Below are positions 42,707-52,280 of a stretch of DNA of 64,000 nucleotides, piece by piece (within the stretch, counting starts at the first letter, position 1; each line of letters begins with the position of its first letter). Under the pieces are notes generated by a model, which saw only the letters and a list, made by a program, of their open reading frames with translations, was not told where the DNA came from and made no database searches. Both the position numbers and the translations under genes were made by a program. The DNA comes from Bacteroidaceae bacterium (lineage in GTDB: Bacteria; Bacteroidota; Bacteroidia; Bacteroidales; Bacteroidaceae), in the NCBI GenBank assembly GCA_017547385.1, contig JAFYPU010000018.1, forward strand, positions 44,739-108,738. Reading direction: 5' to 3'.

Positions 42707-45553
42707 ATGAAGCGACTTTCACTTCTCCTCCTGCTGTCGGCCGTCTGCCTGATGCACGCTGCAGCACAACAGTTCGGCATCACAGGCCGCGTTACCGACA
42801 ACGGAACACCCGCCGCACCGCTCCCGTTGGCACGGGTGCAACTGCTGAGCACCGACTCCACCGAGCTGAAATCGGTGAGCACAGGCAACAACGGTCTGTT
42901 CACTTTTGCCCCAAAAGAGGCCGGCAAGTACATCGTCCGCGTGTCGTTCCTCGGTTTTCAAACCCTGACACGCAACGTGCAGATCACCCCACAAAAACCC
43001 TCTGCACGCCTGGGCGATTTGCAACTTAAGGCCTCCGACGTGCACTTGGGCGAAGCCACCGTTTCGGCCCTCAGTCGGCAGCTCACCATCAAAGCCGACA
43101 CGTTTATCTATAATTCGTCGGCCTTTCAGGTGCCGGAGGGCGCATCGCTCGCCGCACTGGTGAAACAACTGCCGGGGCTTTCCACCGATGCGGATGGCAA
43201 TCTCACATTTCAGGGCAAGGCGGTTTCGAGCATCCTCATCAACGGGAAACCGCTCTTCGGCGACACCCAATCCGCACTGGCCGACCTTCCGGCGGCCGCC
43301 GTGCAAAATGTGAAAGCCTACGACAAGACTTCGGACGAAGCAGAGTTCACGGGCGAAGTCGAAGTGGACAAGGCGACAGTGCTCGACCTCACTATCAAAA
43401 AAGAATACATGGCTTCGTGGAACATCAACCTCGATGCCGGCGGTGGCACACACGAACGGTGGACGGGCCGAGCCTTTGCCAGCACTTTCACAGACCGTCG
43501 CCGCTTGGCACTCTATGCCTCGGCCAACAACATCAGCCAAGGTCAGCAAGTGGACGAGAACGGCAACTGGCGCCACTGGGCGAACCCAAGCGGCAAGTAT
43601 GTTTACAGAAATGTGGGCGGTATGTATTCGTGGGACAACGGTCGCAAAAACAAAGACGCGGGCTTTTTCCGCATCAATGCCGACGCGAAGCTGCAACACA
43701 ACAACCGCAACCGCCATCAGGTGAATGAGGTGGAGCGTTTTCTCACCGACGGCACACAATTTCAATATGTCGACAACAATCGCCACGACCGCTATCGCAT
43801 GCTCGATGCAAGCATGTCCTTGATTTGGAACATCGACACGCTCAATCGCCTCAACATCACAGCCCGCTATCACTACGGCGACGACAACGGCTTCCAGCGT
43901 CAGTATGCTTCGCTCTACAATGCGCGCCCCTATCTCTCCAATCCTTATGCCGGCCTTGTGCCTCCGCTCGCCCACGACAGCCTGAGAAAAATCGGAGTGA
44001 ACGGTCAGGATCTTTACGAGACCGACTCCAGCCGCGGCCAAAACTATCAGATTTACGGCTTCTACACACACCGTTTTGCCAAACCCGGTCGCTATTTTCG
44101 GGCTAACCTTTCTCACCGTAATGGTTACACACGGGATTATGGCGACCGCCTGGAGCGTTACAGCTACTACCACTCCGACGCTCCGCAGTCCGAGGTAATC
44201 AGTCGCGATGCCGGCGGCGACCGTTCGGAAGACATGTTTACGTTTCTCGGCATGGAGTATGAAGAACCGCTGAGCAAGCACATCAACCTCGGCGTGGGTT
44301 ACGACTTTTACCACGAGAAGTCTAAGGGACTCTACAACCTCTACCGCCTGAGTCGCTATGCCGAGTACAACAATATGAACCTGCCCATCGGTGCTCGTCC
44401 CACCACGCAGGATTCGCTGGATGCAGTGCGCGACATTGCCAACTCCTTCTACAGCAAAGAGAGCGGCATCTGCAACACGCTCTATGGCAGGGTCAGTGGT
44501 CTCTGGGACAAGGTGGAAACCGAAGCATCTGTCTCGGCAGAGTATTGTGATGAGCAGCTCGATTACGACCGCAACGGCGAACACTACGACCCCGAGCGCA
44601 ACCTTTGGCGATGGCAAACTTTTGCCACGCTTCGCTGGAAGCCGCGCAAGGGACGCGACTTCTTCTTTTCCTACAACGGAAGCACGCGTGGCATACCCCT
44701 TAACCAACTTCTGCCCATCACCGACAGCCGCGACCCGATGCACCAAAACATTCAGAATCCCCACTTGAAGAACGGCTGGTACAACCGAGCGTACTTCCGC
44801 CTCAACTTCAACAAGGAGAAGACGGGTGCCAACTACAACGTCTATGGTGCGTTCGACAATACACACAACGAGGTGGCAACCATCAGCCGCACCGACCCTG
44901 TTACGGGAGCTTACATCACTACCCGCGACAACGTGAACGGCAACTTCGGCACCACGCTCAGCTTCAGCACCACCCAGCTGCTCGACACCGCCCGCCACTG
45001 GACGCTCAACGCCAGTATCTATGGTCGCTTCAGTCGCAGCAAGAGTTATGTGGGCAGCATGGGCGATGCCCTCGGACTGAGCCGCCTCCATTTCCTCAGC
45101 ATCGTGCCGCGCGCCAACCTGCGCTACCGCCGCGATAAATGGAGCGTGGTGTTCAACACAGCCTATTATTACGAAGGCTCACACTATCGCGAAACGCCGC
45201 AGTACGACCAAGACGGACATACCTACGAACTGACGCTCACGCCACAGTGGGAACTGCCTTTCGGCATGCGTCTGAGTGCCGACATCACCTACTACGGCCG
45301 CACGGGCTACGCTTCCGAACTGCTCAACCACGACCAATGGCTGCTCAACGCCTCCATCTCGCAAACCTTCCTCAAGAGCAAGGCCCTCACCGTCTCACTC
45401 CAGGCCACCGACCTGCTGCGCCAGCGCACGTCAGAGTATAGCAGCCTTTCGACCACGGCACGCAGCTACTCGCGCACCGATGCATTCTTGAGCTACGTGC
45501 TGCTGAAAGTGTCATACAAGCTCAATATCAAGAAAGGCGACAAGCGCAAATAA
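42707..45553 (+). CDS. TonB-dependent-receptor-like outer-membrane protein
   Basis: 948 residues. Signal peptide 1-20 (ends MHAAAQ), CarboxypepD_reg-like domain (ITGRVTDNGTPAAPLPLARVQLL..., about 22-110), plug-like region (VKQLPGLSTDADGNLTFQGKAVSSILINGKPL, about 155-230), then a 700-residue beta-barrel with strongly alternating aromatic strands. This is the OMP_b-brl_3 type (putative receptor without a clear TonB box). There is no SusD-like partner next to it, so it is not a SusCD pair. Substrate unknown. The C-terminus ends KLNIKKGDKRK, with a basic tail after the last strand. Confidence 0.88.
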   Translation: MKRLSLLLLLSAVCLMHAAAQQFGITGRVTDNGTPAAPLPLARVQLLSTDSTELKSVSTGNNGLFTFAPKEAGKYIVRVSFLGFQTLTRNVQITPQKPSARLGDLQLKASDVHLGEATVSALSRQLTIKADTFIYNSSAFQVPEGASLAALVKQLPGLSTDADGNLTFQGKAVSSILINGKPLFGDTQSALADLPAAAVQNVKAYDKTSDEAEFTGEVEVDKATVLDLTIKKEYMASWNINLDAGGGTHERWTGRAFASTFTDRRRLALYASANNISQGQQVDENGNWRHWANPSGKYVYRNVGGMYSWDNGRKNKDAGFFRINADAKLQHNNRNRHQVNEVERFLTDGTQFQYVDNNRHDRYRMLDASMSLIWNIDTLNRLNITARYHYGDDNGFQRQYASLYNARPYLSNPYAGLVPPLAHDSLRKIGVNGQDLYETDSSRGQNYQIYGFYTHRFAKPGRYFRANLSHRNGYTRDYGDRLERYSYYHSDAPQSEVISRDAGGDRSEDMFTFLGMEYEEPLSKHINLGVGYDFYHEKSKGLYNLYRLSRYAEYNNMNLPIGARPTTQDSLDAVRDIANSFYSKESGICNTLYGRVSGLWDKVETEASVSAEYCDEQLDYDRNGEHYDPERNLWRWQTFATLRWKPRKGRDFFFSYNGSTRGIPLNQLLPITDSRDPMHQNIQNPHLKNGWYNRAYFRLNFNKEKTGANYNVYGAFDNTHNEVATISRTDPVTGAYITTRDNVNGNFGTTLSFSTTQLLDTARHWTLNASIYGRFSRSKSYVGSMGDALGLSRLHFLSIVPRANLRYRRDKWSVVFNTAYYYEGSHYRETPQYDQDGHTYELTLTPQWELPFGMRLSADITYYGRTGYASELLNHDQWLLNASISQTFLKSKALTVSLQATDLLRQRTSEYSSLSTTARSYSRTDAFLSYVLLKVSYKLNIKKGDKRK

Positions 45554-45578
45554 ACGGCTGCGCAAGGCGTGTTTTTCC

Positions 45579-45642
45579 GCAAGGCGTTTAGAAATTTCTA
45601 CAAGCACTGCAGAAATTTCTAAACGCCTTGCAGATTTTTGCG
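45579..45642. repeat. 21-bp periodic hairpin array, 3 units
   Basis: CAAG...AGAAATTTCTA units at 45580 and 45601; perfect 21-bp inverted repeat 45579-45599 against 45611-45631. Lies between the receptor gene and pepT on the same strand. Confidence 0.88.
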
Positions 45643-45723
45643 GAATGCGCAACCATTTTTGCATCTCAGCCAACCGTTGCGCAAAAGTGCTTCTCATTTC
45701 CCTTTTCATCCGCAAAAAAGTTC

Positions 45724-45731
45724 TACCTTTG
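45724..45731 (+). promoter_or_regulatory. Promoter of pepT
   Basis: TACCTTTG fits the -7 box, about 68 nt before the start. Confidence 0.5.
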
Positions 45732-45798
45732 CTTTGCCATCCTCGGAAGACGGGAGAAGACCACGAGAAACGCATCTTAAAACTCAAAACATACACAC

Positions 45799-47022
45799 AT
45801 GGATATCGTAAAAAGATTTCTGAAGTACGTCAGCTTCGACACACAGTCGGCCGACGACACCGGCAAAACTCCGAGCACGGACAAGCAACTCGCCCTGGCC
45901 GAGTATCTGAAACAAGAATTGGCCGAAATCGGTTTGGAAGAGATTGAGCTGGATGCCAACGGCTATCTCTATGCCACACTTCCCGCCAACACTTCACGCG
46001 AAGTGCCGACCATCGGTTTCATCGCACACATGGACACCAGCCCCGACTGTTCGGGAGCCGGCGTAAGTCCGCGCATCGTTGAGAACTACGACGGCGGAGA
46101 CATCGTCTTGGATGCCGAAGCCGGCATCATCACGTCGCCCACGCGCTTTCCCGAGCTGAAAGACCACATCGGCGAGGACATCATCGTAACCAACGGCCAC
46201 ACACTCCTGGGTGCCGACGACAAGGCCGGCATCGCCGAGATTGTGCAGGCGATGGCCTTCCTGAAAAATCATCCTGAGATTGAGCACGGCCGTATCCGCG
46301 TGGGCTTCAATCCGGACGAGGAAATAGGCCTCGGCGCTCACAAGTTCGATGTTGAGAAGTTCGGTTGCGAATGGGCCTATACCATGGACGGCGGCGAACT
46401 GGGTGAACTGGAATTCGAGAACTTCAACGCCGCTTCTGCCAAAGTGGAGGTAACCGGCGTGAGCGTGCACCCGGGTTATGCCAAAGGCAAGATGGTGAAC
46501 GCAGCCCGCGTGGCAGCCGAATTTGTGGCACAAGTGCCGGCTGACGAAACGCCTGAAACAACGCAGGAATACGAAGGATTTTATCACCTGCTGGCCATGG
46601 AAGGCGGTGTGGAGCACGCTTCGCTCACCTACATCATTCGCGACCACGACCGCGCCAAGTTCGAAGCCCGCAAAGAGCGTTTCACGGAAATCACCGCCCA
46701 ACTCAACAAAACCTATGGAGAGGGCACGGTGCGCCTGACGCTTTCCGACCAATACTACAACATGCGTGAGAAAATCGAACCCGTGATGCACGTCATCGAC
46801 ATTGCCAAGCAGGCCATGGAAGAAGTGGGTGTGCAACCGCGCGTCCGCGCCATCCGTGGCGGTACCGACGGTGCACAACTTTCGTTCATGGGTCTGCCCT
46901 GCCCCAACGTGTTTGCCGGCGGACTGAACTTCCACGGACCGCACGAGTTCCTGCCCATCCCGTCGTTGAAAAAGGCGAGCGAAGTGGTGGTGAAGATTTG
47001 CGAACTCACCGCCAAGCGATGA
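45799..47022 (+). CDS. pepT: Peptidase T (tripeptide aminopeptidase)
   Basis: 407 residues, the standard length. M20 metallopeptidase motifs: [10 protein letters not shown] (zinc ligands His/Asp), [23 protein letters not shown], and [37 protein letters not shown]. It removes N-terminal residues from tripeptides in the cytoplasm, fitting a peptide-using organism. Monocistronic. Confidence 0.96.
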   Translation: MDIVKRFLKYVSFDTQSADDTGKTPSTDKQLALAEYLKQELAEIGLEEIELDANGYLYATLPANTSREVPTIGFIAHMDTSPDCSGAGVSPRIVENYDGGDIVLDAEAGIITSPTRFPELKDHIGEDIIVTNGHTLLGADDKAGIAEIVQAMAFLKNHPEIEHGRIRVGFNPDEEIGLGAHKFDVEKFGCEWAYTMDGGELGELEFENFNAASAKVEVTGVSVHPGYAKGKMVNAARVAAEFVAQVPADETPETTQEYEGFYHLLAMEGGVEHASLTYIIRDHDRAKFEARKERFTEITAQLNKTYGEGTVRLTLSDQYYNMREKIEPVMHVIDIAKQAMEEVGVQPRVRAIRGGTDGAQLSFMGLPCPNVFAGGLNFHGPHEFLPIPSLKKASEVVVKICELTAKR

Positions 47023-47060
47023 GAAAAACGGCGGAAGCCCTCCGCATCCTTCCACAAACA

Positions 47061-47096
47061 AAGGCGAAACCCCGACACCGAGGTTTCGCCTTTTTC
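47061..47096 (+). terminator. Terminator of pepT (may also serve manA)
   Basis: Stem AGGCGAAACC / GGTTTCGCCT with loop CCGACACCGA, then TTTTT; the A-run on the other side lets it work for the convergent manA gene too. Confidence 0.85.
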
Positions 47097-47138
47097 GTGT
47101 GCTTGGAGCGCGTTATGCTCCGCAAGTGTATGTTTTCG

Positions 47139-48122
47139 CTATGCGATATAGACTTCCAAAAAGCCGAAGGTACTTCCGGCATCAGGAACGATATCAACAT
47201 GCTTTGTAGCGGCAGGAATGAGCACCGTTTGCCCGGCCATCAGACCAAACTCGCCGCCCTCAGCATCGCGCAACAACGCACTGCCCTCGGTAGCCACAAG
47301 AATAGAGAAGGAGTCTGCCCCCTCGCGGTCGGCACGCACCGTCTGCGTGGTGCTCCAACGACGCACCGTGAAGTAGGGGCAACGCACCAAGTCGGCCGGA
47401 GAGCCGTCGCGCAAGGCGTAATGCGTGCGATAGTCGGACTGCGCCTCATAGTCCAAAGCCTCGAGTGCCTGCTCGATGTGAAGCGGACGTTCGTGTCCCT
47501 CACGATCAACGCGTCCAAAGTCGTAGACGCGATACGTAACATCCATGCTCTGCTGTATCTCTACCAACAAATTTCCTGCCCCTATGGAGTGGATGCGGCC
47601 GGCCGGAATGAAGAAACAATCGCCGGCATGGGTGGTGTGGCGGGCCAGCGTCTGCATGAGTGTGCCGTTCTCGATGGAATGGCGACACGCCTCCACCGAA
47701 GTTGTTTGACGGAAGCCGGCCACCAAGGAAGCCCCCGGCTCGCTTTCGAGCACATACCACATTTCTGTCTTTCCGTTGGGAAATCCCACGCGGTGAGCCA
47801 TTTCGTCCGAAGGATGCACCTGAATGCTCAAATCTTGCGCCGAATCGATGAACTTCACTAACAGCGGGAAACGCGAACCGTATCGGCGCATCACCTCCGC
47901 CCCCATCAGCGCAGCACCATAGGTATCGATGAGCTCGGACAAAGTGCGCCCCTCTTCGTGTCCTGCTGCCACATGTGTTTCGTTGCCGCTCAGTGCCGAG
48001 ATTTCCCAACTCTCGCCGATGCCGCGTGTCGGTGGGAAGTGCTTGAAGCCGGCCAGGCGGTCGCCACCCCAGATGGTAGGTTTCAGCAGAGGCTGAAAGA
48101 AAAGCGGTTCTATGTAGGCCAT
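47139..48122 (-). CDS. manA: Mannose-6-phosphate isomerase, class I
   Basis: 327 residues. LKPTIWGGDRLAGFK start, zinc-site motifs SIQVHPSDEMAH and KTEMWYVLE, and PAGRIHSIGAGNLLVEIQQSMDVTYRVYD. It interconverts fructose-6-phosphate and mannose-6-phosphate, feeding GDP-mannose/GDP-fucose synthesis or mannose catabolism. Promoter in the REP-like repeat at 48154. Confidence 0.95.
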   Translation of the reverse strand: MAYIEPLFFQPLLKPTIWGGDRLAGFKHFPPTRGIGESWEISALSGNETHVAAGHEEGRTLSELIDTYGAALMGAEVMRRYGSRFPLLVKFIDSAQDLSIQVHPSDEMAHRVGFPNGKTEMWYVLESEPGASLVAGFRQTTSVEACRHSIENGTLMQTLARHTTHAGDCFFIPAGRIHSIGAGNLLVEIQQSMDVTYRVYDFGRVDREGHERPLHIEQALEALDYEAQSDYRTHYALRDGSPADLVRCPYFTVRRWSTTQTVRADREGADSFSILVATEGSALLRDAEGGEFGLMAGQTVLIPAATKHVDIVPDAGSTFGFLEVYIA

Positions 48123-48153
48123 ATTCCTATATACCTTTTATAATTATTGGGGA

Positions 48154-48390
48154 CAAAGTTAATGCAAGGCGAGTGCAGGACAAAACAAAAGCCTTGGTTT
48201 TTGTTTTTCATGCCGAGCCGCAGCCTAACTTGGGCGAAGCCAAAGTGTGCAAGGCGAGTGGAATACAAAGCAAATCGCAAAGCATTTGCTTTTATTCCCG
48301 AGCCGCAGCCTAACTTGCGCAAAGCCAAAGTGTGCAAGGCGAGTGCAGGACAAAACAAGCGACAAAGCATTTGCTTCTGTTTTCACCGCA
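48154..48390. repeat. REP-like promoter repeat, copy 3 (three tandem units)
   Basis: Three units of about 80 bp, each GCAAGGCGAGTG...CCGAGCCGCAGCCTAACTT. On the minus strand the gene-proximal end holds TAACTTTG (48161-48154) with TTTTG 19 nt upstream, a good promoter for manA. Confidence 0.75.
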
Positions 48391-48775
48391 TTCGAGCCAC
48401 CCGGATGGCAGCTGCTCCCCTGAGGCAGGGGAGCTCCGCGAAGCGGTGAGGGGTATGAACGCTTTTTCTCGCAGTGCTTCTGTTCCTCCTGTCTCTGTTC
48501 ATACCCCTCCGCCCTGAAGGGCACCTCCCCTGCTTCAGGGGAGGAGTTCCCTCCGGTGGGTCCGAACGTCGAGCGGCTTTCCGCGAATTTGCGCAAGCCT
48601 TGCAGAATTTTGTTTCACCCAATTCAGCTGCGGCTTGGCAAAACGCAGAAATCTCCATGCGCTTTCCGCGATTTTGCGCAAGCCTTGCAGAATTTTCTAC
48701 AAGCACTGCAGAAAATTCTAAACGCCGTGTAAATTTTTGCTCACGCAAAGCCCGTTTTCTTAGCATTGTGTCAGC
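48348..48775. repeat. Long dispersed repeat, copy B (inverted copy of 41901-42350)
   Basis: Reverse-complement match of copy A over nearly its whole length, including the 21-bp periodic part (about 48590-48740) and the MITE-like part with CTCCCCTG.GGCAGGGGAG. Lies in the divergent gap between manA and HU. 48776-48914 contains nothing else I can recognise. Confidence 0.85.
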
Positions 48776-48914
48776 CTTTCGGGCGCACAACTCCGGCATA
48801 GCACCATTGAACAAAGAAATCTGACAAAAGCCACGCAAAATGCCCATAAAAAGGGACGTTTTGAGAGGTGAGAGCCTTTTTTTTCGCAGATTGGGCAAAA
48901 AAAAGGCGAAAAAC

Positions 48915-48945
48915 TTGGATGAATTTTCAACTTACTATATATTTG
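48915..48945 (+). promoter_or_regulatory. Promoter of the HU gene
   Basis: TTG (48915-48917), 20 nt, then TATATTTG (48938-48945): a strong match to the Bacteroidota consensus, about 48 nt before the start. Confidence 0.7.
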
Positions 48946-48992
48946 CCTCTAAATATGTGATATACATTTTCAAACCCTAATAAAATTTCTCT

Positions 48993-49265
48993 ATGAACAA
49001 GACAGATCTCGTTAATGCCATTGCAGCCGAAGCTCAGCTCAGCAAGGCAGATGCCAAGAAGGCCCTCGACGCAACTCTCAACGCTCTTGCCGGTGCTTTG
49101 AAAGCCGGAGACAAGGTAGCTCTCATCGGTTTCGGTACTTTCGCAGTGAATGAACGTCCTGCTCGCACAGGTATCAATCCTGCTACAAAGGAAAAGATTC
49201 AAATCGAAGCCAAGAAGGTTATCAAGTTCAAGGCCGGTGCAGAATTGGCAGAAGCTGTGAAATAA
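48993..49265 (+). CDS. hup: HU-family DNA-binding protein
   Basis: 90 residues: MNKTDLVNAIAAEAQLSKADAKKALDA helix pair, VALIGFGTFAVNERPARTGINPATKEKI (the DNA-wrapping arm with RPARTGINP), ending KFKAGAELAEAVK. Nucleoid protein that bends DNA. Monocistronic with a strong promoter and terminator. Confidence 0.97.
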   Translation: MNKTDLVNAIAAEAQLSKADAKKALDATLNALAGALKAGDKVALIGFGTFAVNERPARTGINPATKEKIQIEAKKVIKFKAGAELAEAVK

Positions 49266-49278
49266 TTTTGCTTCTCAC

Positions 49279-49322
49279 AAACAACGGCGGCACATGCTCG
49301 AGCATGTGCCGCCGTTTGTTGT
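49279..49322 (+). terminator. Terminator of the HU gene
   Basis: Long stem of about 18 bp (ACGGCGGCACATGCT / AGCATGTGCCGCCGT) followed by TTGTTGT, 15 bp after the stop. Confidence 0.85.
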
Positions 49323-49371
49323 ATATGTTCCGCCCAAGGACGGTGAATCTTGCACGACGAGGACCGACCGA

Positions 49372-50793
49372 CTAATCGTGCCGGTAGCCGGCTGCGCGTG
49401 CAATGCACAGCGGAATGTCTGTGTTCTCCATTTTTCCATGAAAGAGTTCGGCACCTGCCCCTATGGCGAAAACAGGCACAATGCCATTGCTGTGGCCACC
49501 GCTCTGCCATCCCACCAATGCCAATTCATTGATGATGCGCTTGGCACGCGCTGCCAAAGCACTCTGCTTGCCATAGAGATTTTCCTCGCCGCTCTCAATG
49601 CCCTGACGGATCTCATCGAAAGCTTTGCGCAGACGTTCTTCGTGCTGCGGCTTCAAGGGCACATCGGTCCAAAAGCCGAAATGCTCCGTCAGACTGGCTT
49701 TGGCCACTTCCCAAGTGAACTTCTCGCCCAGCGTTCGGCGGAGACGTTCCAATTCCTTGGCATAAGCATCGGCCGACACACGCTGACCGCGCAACAAATG
49801 TGTGTGCATGAGATAAGCACCGGTGCCCAACGCAATGCCGCCCGTCTCGTGGTCGGCCGTAACCACAATGAGCGTTTCGTCAGGGTGCTGTTCGTAAAAC
49901 TCGTAAGCCACGCGGATGGCATCGTCAAAGTCTTTCACTTCGCGAAACGTGGTGGCAGCATCGTTATCGTGGCAGGCCCAATCAATCTTTCCTCCCTCGA
50001 CCATCAAGAAGAAACCCTCTTTCTGCTTTTCGGAAAGGAAACGGATGCCGGCGCGTGTGATTTCGGAAAGTGTCAAATCGCCTTTGGCGCGGTCGATGGC
50101 GTAAGGAACGCTCTTGCGATCGCGCTTTGAAGCCGCCTCCGTCTGGAGCAAAATCATGCGCTCGGCCTTGCGGATTTTCTTCTGACACTCCTTGTATCCG
50201 CGAACAAGGGTGTAGCCGGCCGATGCACACTGCTCGTAAAGAGAGGGAAGGCTGTCATCTTTGTGCCGCACGGGCTGCAGAAAATCCGAACCGGCATAGA
50301 AATCAAAGCCCGTCGCGATGAGTTGCTGACCGATGGCATAGAACATATTTCTGTCCGGCACATGGGCGTAGAAAGAAGCCGGTGTGGCATGATCGACAGA
50401 GACACTTGTGGCAATGCCCACGGCGTTTCCGCTCTGCTGCGCCCACACGGCAACACTGTTCACGGGGGTGGCAGCATCCTGCAACATGCCCAGCACACCG
50501 TTCTTTGTTTTCCGGCCCGTGGCCAAGGCGGTGCCACCCGCGGCACTATCGGTTACGCCGTTTGTAGCCGAATAGGTGGTTACGAAACCGCTGTTCGGGA
50601 AAGCGGTGAAGCACAACGGACTCACCCCGATGCGACCCTCAAGCGCGGCATAGAAGGTTTCGGTGCCGTTCACTTGGTTCACGCCCATACCGTCGCCGAT
50701 GAAATAAAACACATACTTGGCACGCTGCTGGGCAAAAGCCGAGGCCGTTATCAAGAATGCGGCCAACGATAGCAAAAACAGTTTTTTTCTCAT
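49372..50793 (-). CDS. phoA: Alkaline phosphatase, PhoA family
   Basis: 473 residues from the ATG at 50793. Signal peptide (ends ASAFAQ), metal site FIGDGMGVNQ (Asp34), nucleophile Ser83 in GVTDSAAGGTALATG, FFLMVEGGKIDWACHDND, and VVTADHETGGIALG. Secreted or periplasmic phosphomonoesterase that would release phosphate from organic esters. xerD ends 47 bp upstream; both read the same way. Confidence 0.95.
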   Translation of the reverse strand: MRKKLFLLSLAAFLITASAFAQQRAKYVFYFIGDGMGVNQVNGTETFYAALEGRIGVSPLCFTAFPNSGFVTTYSATNGVTDSAAGGTALATGRKTKNGVLGMLQDAATPVNSVAVWAQQSGNAVGIATSVSVDHATPASFYAHVPDRNMFYAIGQQLIATGFDFYAGSDFLQPVRHKDDSLPSLYEQCASAGYTLVRGYKECQKKIRKAERMILLQTEAASKRDRKSVPYAIDRAKGDLTLSEITRAGIRFLSEKQKEGFFLMVEGGKIDWACHDNDAATTFREVKDFDDAIRVAYEFYEQHPDETLIVVTADHETGGIALGTGAYLMHTHLLRGQRVSADAYAKELERLRRTLGEKFTWEVAKASLTEHFGFWTDVPLKPQHEERLRKAFDEIRQGIESGEENLYGKQSALAARAKRIINELALVGWQSGGHSNGIVPVFAIGAGAELFHGKMENTDIPLCIARAAGYRHD

Positions 50794-50839
50794 ATTTATA
50801 TTGTATTGGTAAATTCGTGTTTCGTATCGGAAAGTTTGT

Positions 50840-51742
50840 TTATCCCTCAACCGATTTCTTGTTGCGTGGATGGAAACTCAAAATCTGCTCGCGCAAAAAG
50901 CTACGGTCGATGTGCGTATATATCTCCGTAGTGGTGATACTCTCGTGTCCCAACATGGATTGTATGGCTCGCAAATTGGCACCCCCCTCCAGCAAGTGGG
51001 TGGCAAACGAATGCCTGAACGTGTGTGGGCTGATGGGCTTGGAAATTCCGGCACGCTCGGCATAAATTTTTATCCAGTGAAAAACCGTGATGCGCGACAA
51101 GTGCCGTTTTCTGCGAATGCTGACAAAAACATAATCCTGTTCTTCCGGAGGGATGGGAAGTGCGTTCCGATCGATGAACCACAACTCCAATTCTTTGCAG
51201 GCGCGACTCCCAATGGGCACAAGTCGCTGCTTGCTGCCTTTTCCCTGAACACGGATGTAGCCCTCATCCAATGACAAATCCGACATACGCAATCCGCAAA
51301 GTTCGCTCACACGGAGACCGCAACTATAGAGCACTTCCACAATGGCGCGGTCGCGATGGCCCTCCGGCTGCGACAAGTCGATGGCATCCTCGATGCGATC
51401 GATTTCGCTCACCGAAAGCACTTCGGGCAAGTGTTTCCCTATTTTGGGCGTTTCGAGAAGCTCCGTAGGATCGTTCTCAATGTATCCGTCGAGATGCAGA
51501 AAGCGATAAAAAGAGCGCAATCCCGACAGGATGCGAGCCGTGGAGCGTGCCGAAATTCCCACATCGTGCAGCGACCAGGCAAAACGGTGCAGATGTTCCA
51601 GATTGACGCACTCGGGACGCACGCCCTCCTCATGCAACCAAAGCAGAAAGCGGGTTACGTCGGCCGAATAGGCTTGACGAGTATTCTCCGCCAAACCCCG
51701 TTCAAGCGCAATATGAGCTACGTATCTGTCGAGGAGTTTCAT
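50840..51742 (-). CDS. xerD: Site-specific tyrosine recombinase XerD
   Basis: 300 residues from the ATG at 51742, the normal Xer length. N-terminal SAM-like domain (RYVAHIALERGLAENTRQAY), catalytic residues Arg144 (GLRVSELCGL), Lys in GKGSKQR, His240 and Arg243 (HTFRHSFATHLL), His266 and Tyr275 (LGHESITTTEIYTH). Resolves chromosome dimers at dif. It is in a housekeeping context, not a mobile element, which favours XerC/D over an integrase. Confidence 0.94.
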   Translation of the reverse strand: MKLLDRYVAHIALERGLAENTRQAYSADVTRFLLWLHEEGVRPECVNLEHLHRFAWSLHDVGISARSTARILSGLRSFYRFLHLDGYIENDPTELLETPKIGKHLPEVLSVSEIDRIEDAIDLSQPEGHRDRAIVEVLYSCGLRVSELCGLRMSDLSLDEGYIRVQGKGSKQRLVPIGSRACKELELWFIDRNALPIPPEEQDYVFVSIRRKRHLSRITVFHWIKIYAERAGISKPISPHTFRHSFATHLLEGGANLRAIQSMLGHESITTTEIYTHIDRSFLREQILSFHPRNKKSVEG

Positions 51743-51845
51743 GGATTTTCGGATGCATTCTTTGGATGTTCGGCCGCATAGCTGTAATTTTGGCACGCAA
51801 AGCCGAAGCAAATGTAATGCTTTCGCCAAAATTTGAAACAAGCTT

Positions 51846-52280
51846 ATGAAAATTTTAATCGTAAACGGCCCTAATCTGAACCGCTTGGGCAGTCGCGAAC
51901 CCGGCATCTACGGTCTCACCACCATGGAGGAATGCATGGAGACTTTGCGAGCACGTTTTCCCGAAGTAGAACTGGAATACTATCAAAGCAACGTTGAAGG
52001 TTTTCTCATCGACCGTCTGCAAGCGGCCGAGGGATGCACAGACGGCATTGTGCTGAATGCAGGAGCCTACACGCACACCTCAGTGGCCTTGCACGATGCC
52101 ATACGTTCGCTCAGTGCTCCCGTGGTGGAAGTGCACATCAGCAACGTTCACGGCCGTGAGGAGTTCAGACACCGGAGCCTGATTGCAGCGGCTTGTCAAG
52201 GCGTGATTGCCGGTTTCGGCATGGACTCTTATCGTCTGGGAGTGGAAGCACTGATTTCTCTTCACTCAACAAAAAAATGA
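51846..52280 (+). CDS. aroQ: Type II 3-dehydroquinate dehydratase
   Basis: 144 residues. NGPNLNRLGSREPGIYG, EYYQSNVEGFLIDRLQ, LNAGAYTHTSVALHDAI, EVHISNVHGREEFRHRS: all active-site segments are intact. Third step of the shikimate pathway. Its TGA overlaps the ATG of the methyltransferase gene (ATGA), so the two are translationally coupled. Confidence 0.97.
   Translation: MKILIVNGPNLNRLGSREPGIYGLTTMEECMETLRARFPEVELEYYQSNVEGFLIDRLQAAEGCTDGIVLNAGAYTHTSVALHDAIRSLSAPVVEVHISNVHGREEFRHRSLIAAACQGVIAGFGMDSYRLGVEALISLHSTKK

Noticed and set aside
42719-45091. 790-codon open frame opposite the TonB-like receptor gene
   Set aside because: Shadow of a GC-rich real gene; Val/Ala/His-rich with no domain pattern. 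The plus-strand frame has a signal peptide and barrel.
47139-48122. An operon of manA with pepT
   Set aside because: They are convergent and separated by a terminator.
50840-51742. XerD as integrase of a mobile element
   Set aside because: Housekeeping neighbours, normal composition and Xer length; no attachment repeats or cargo genes seen.
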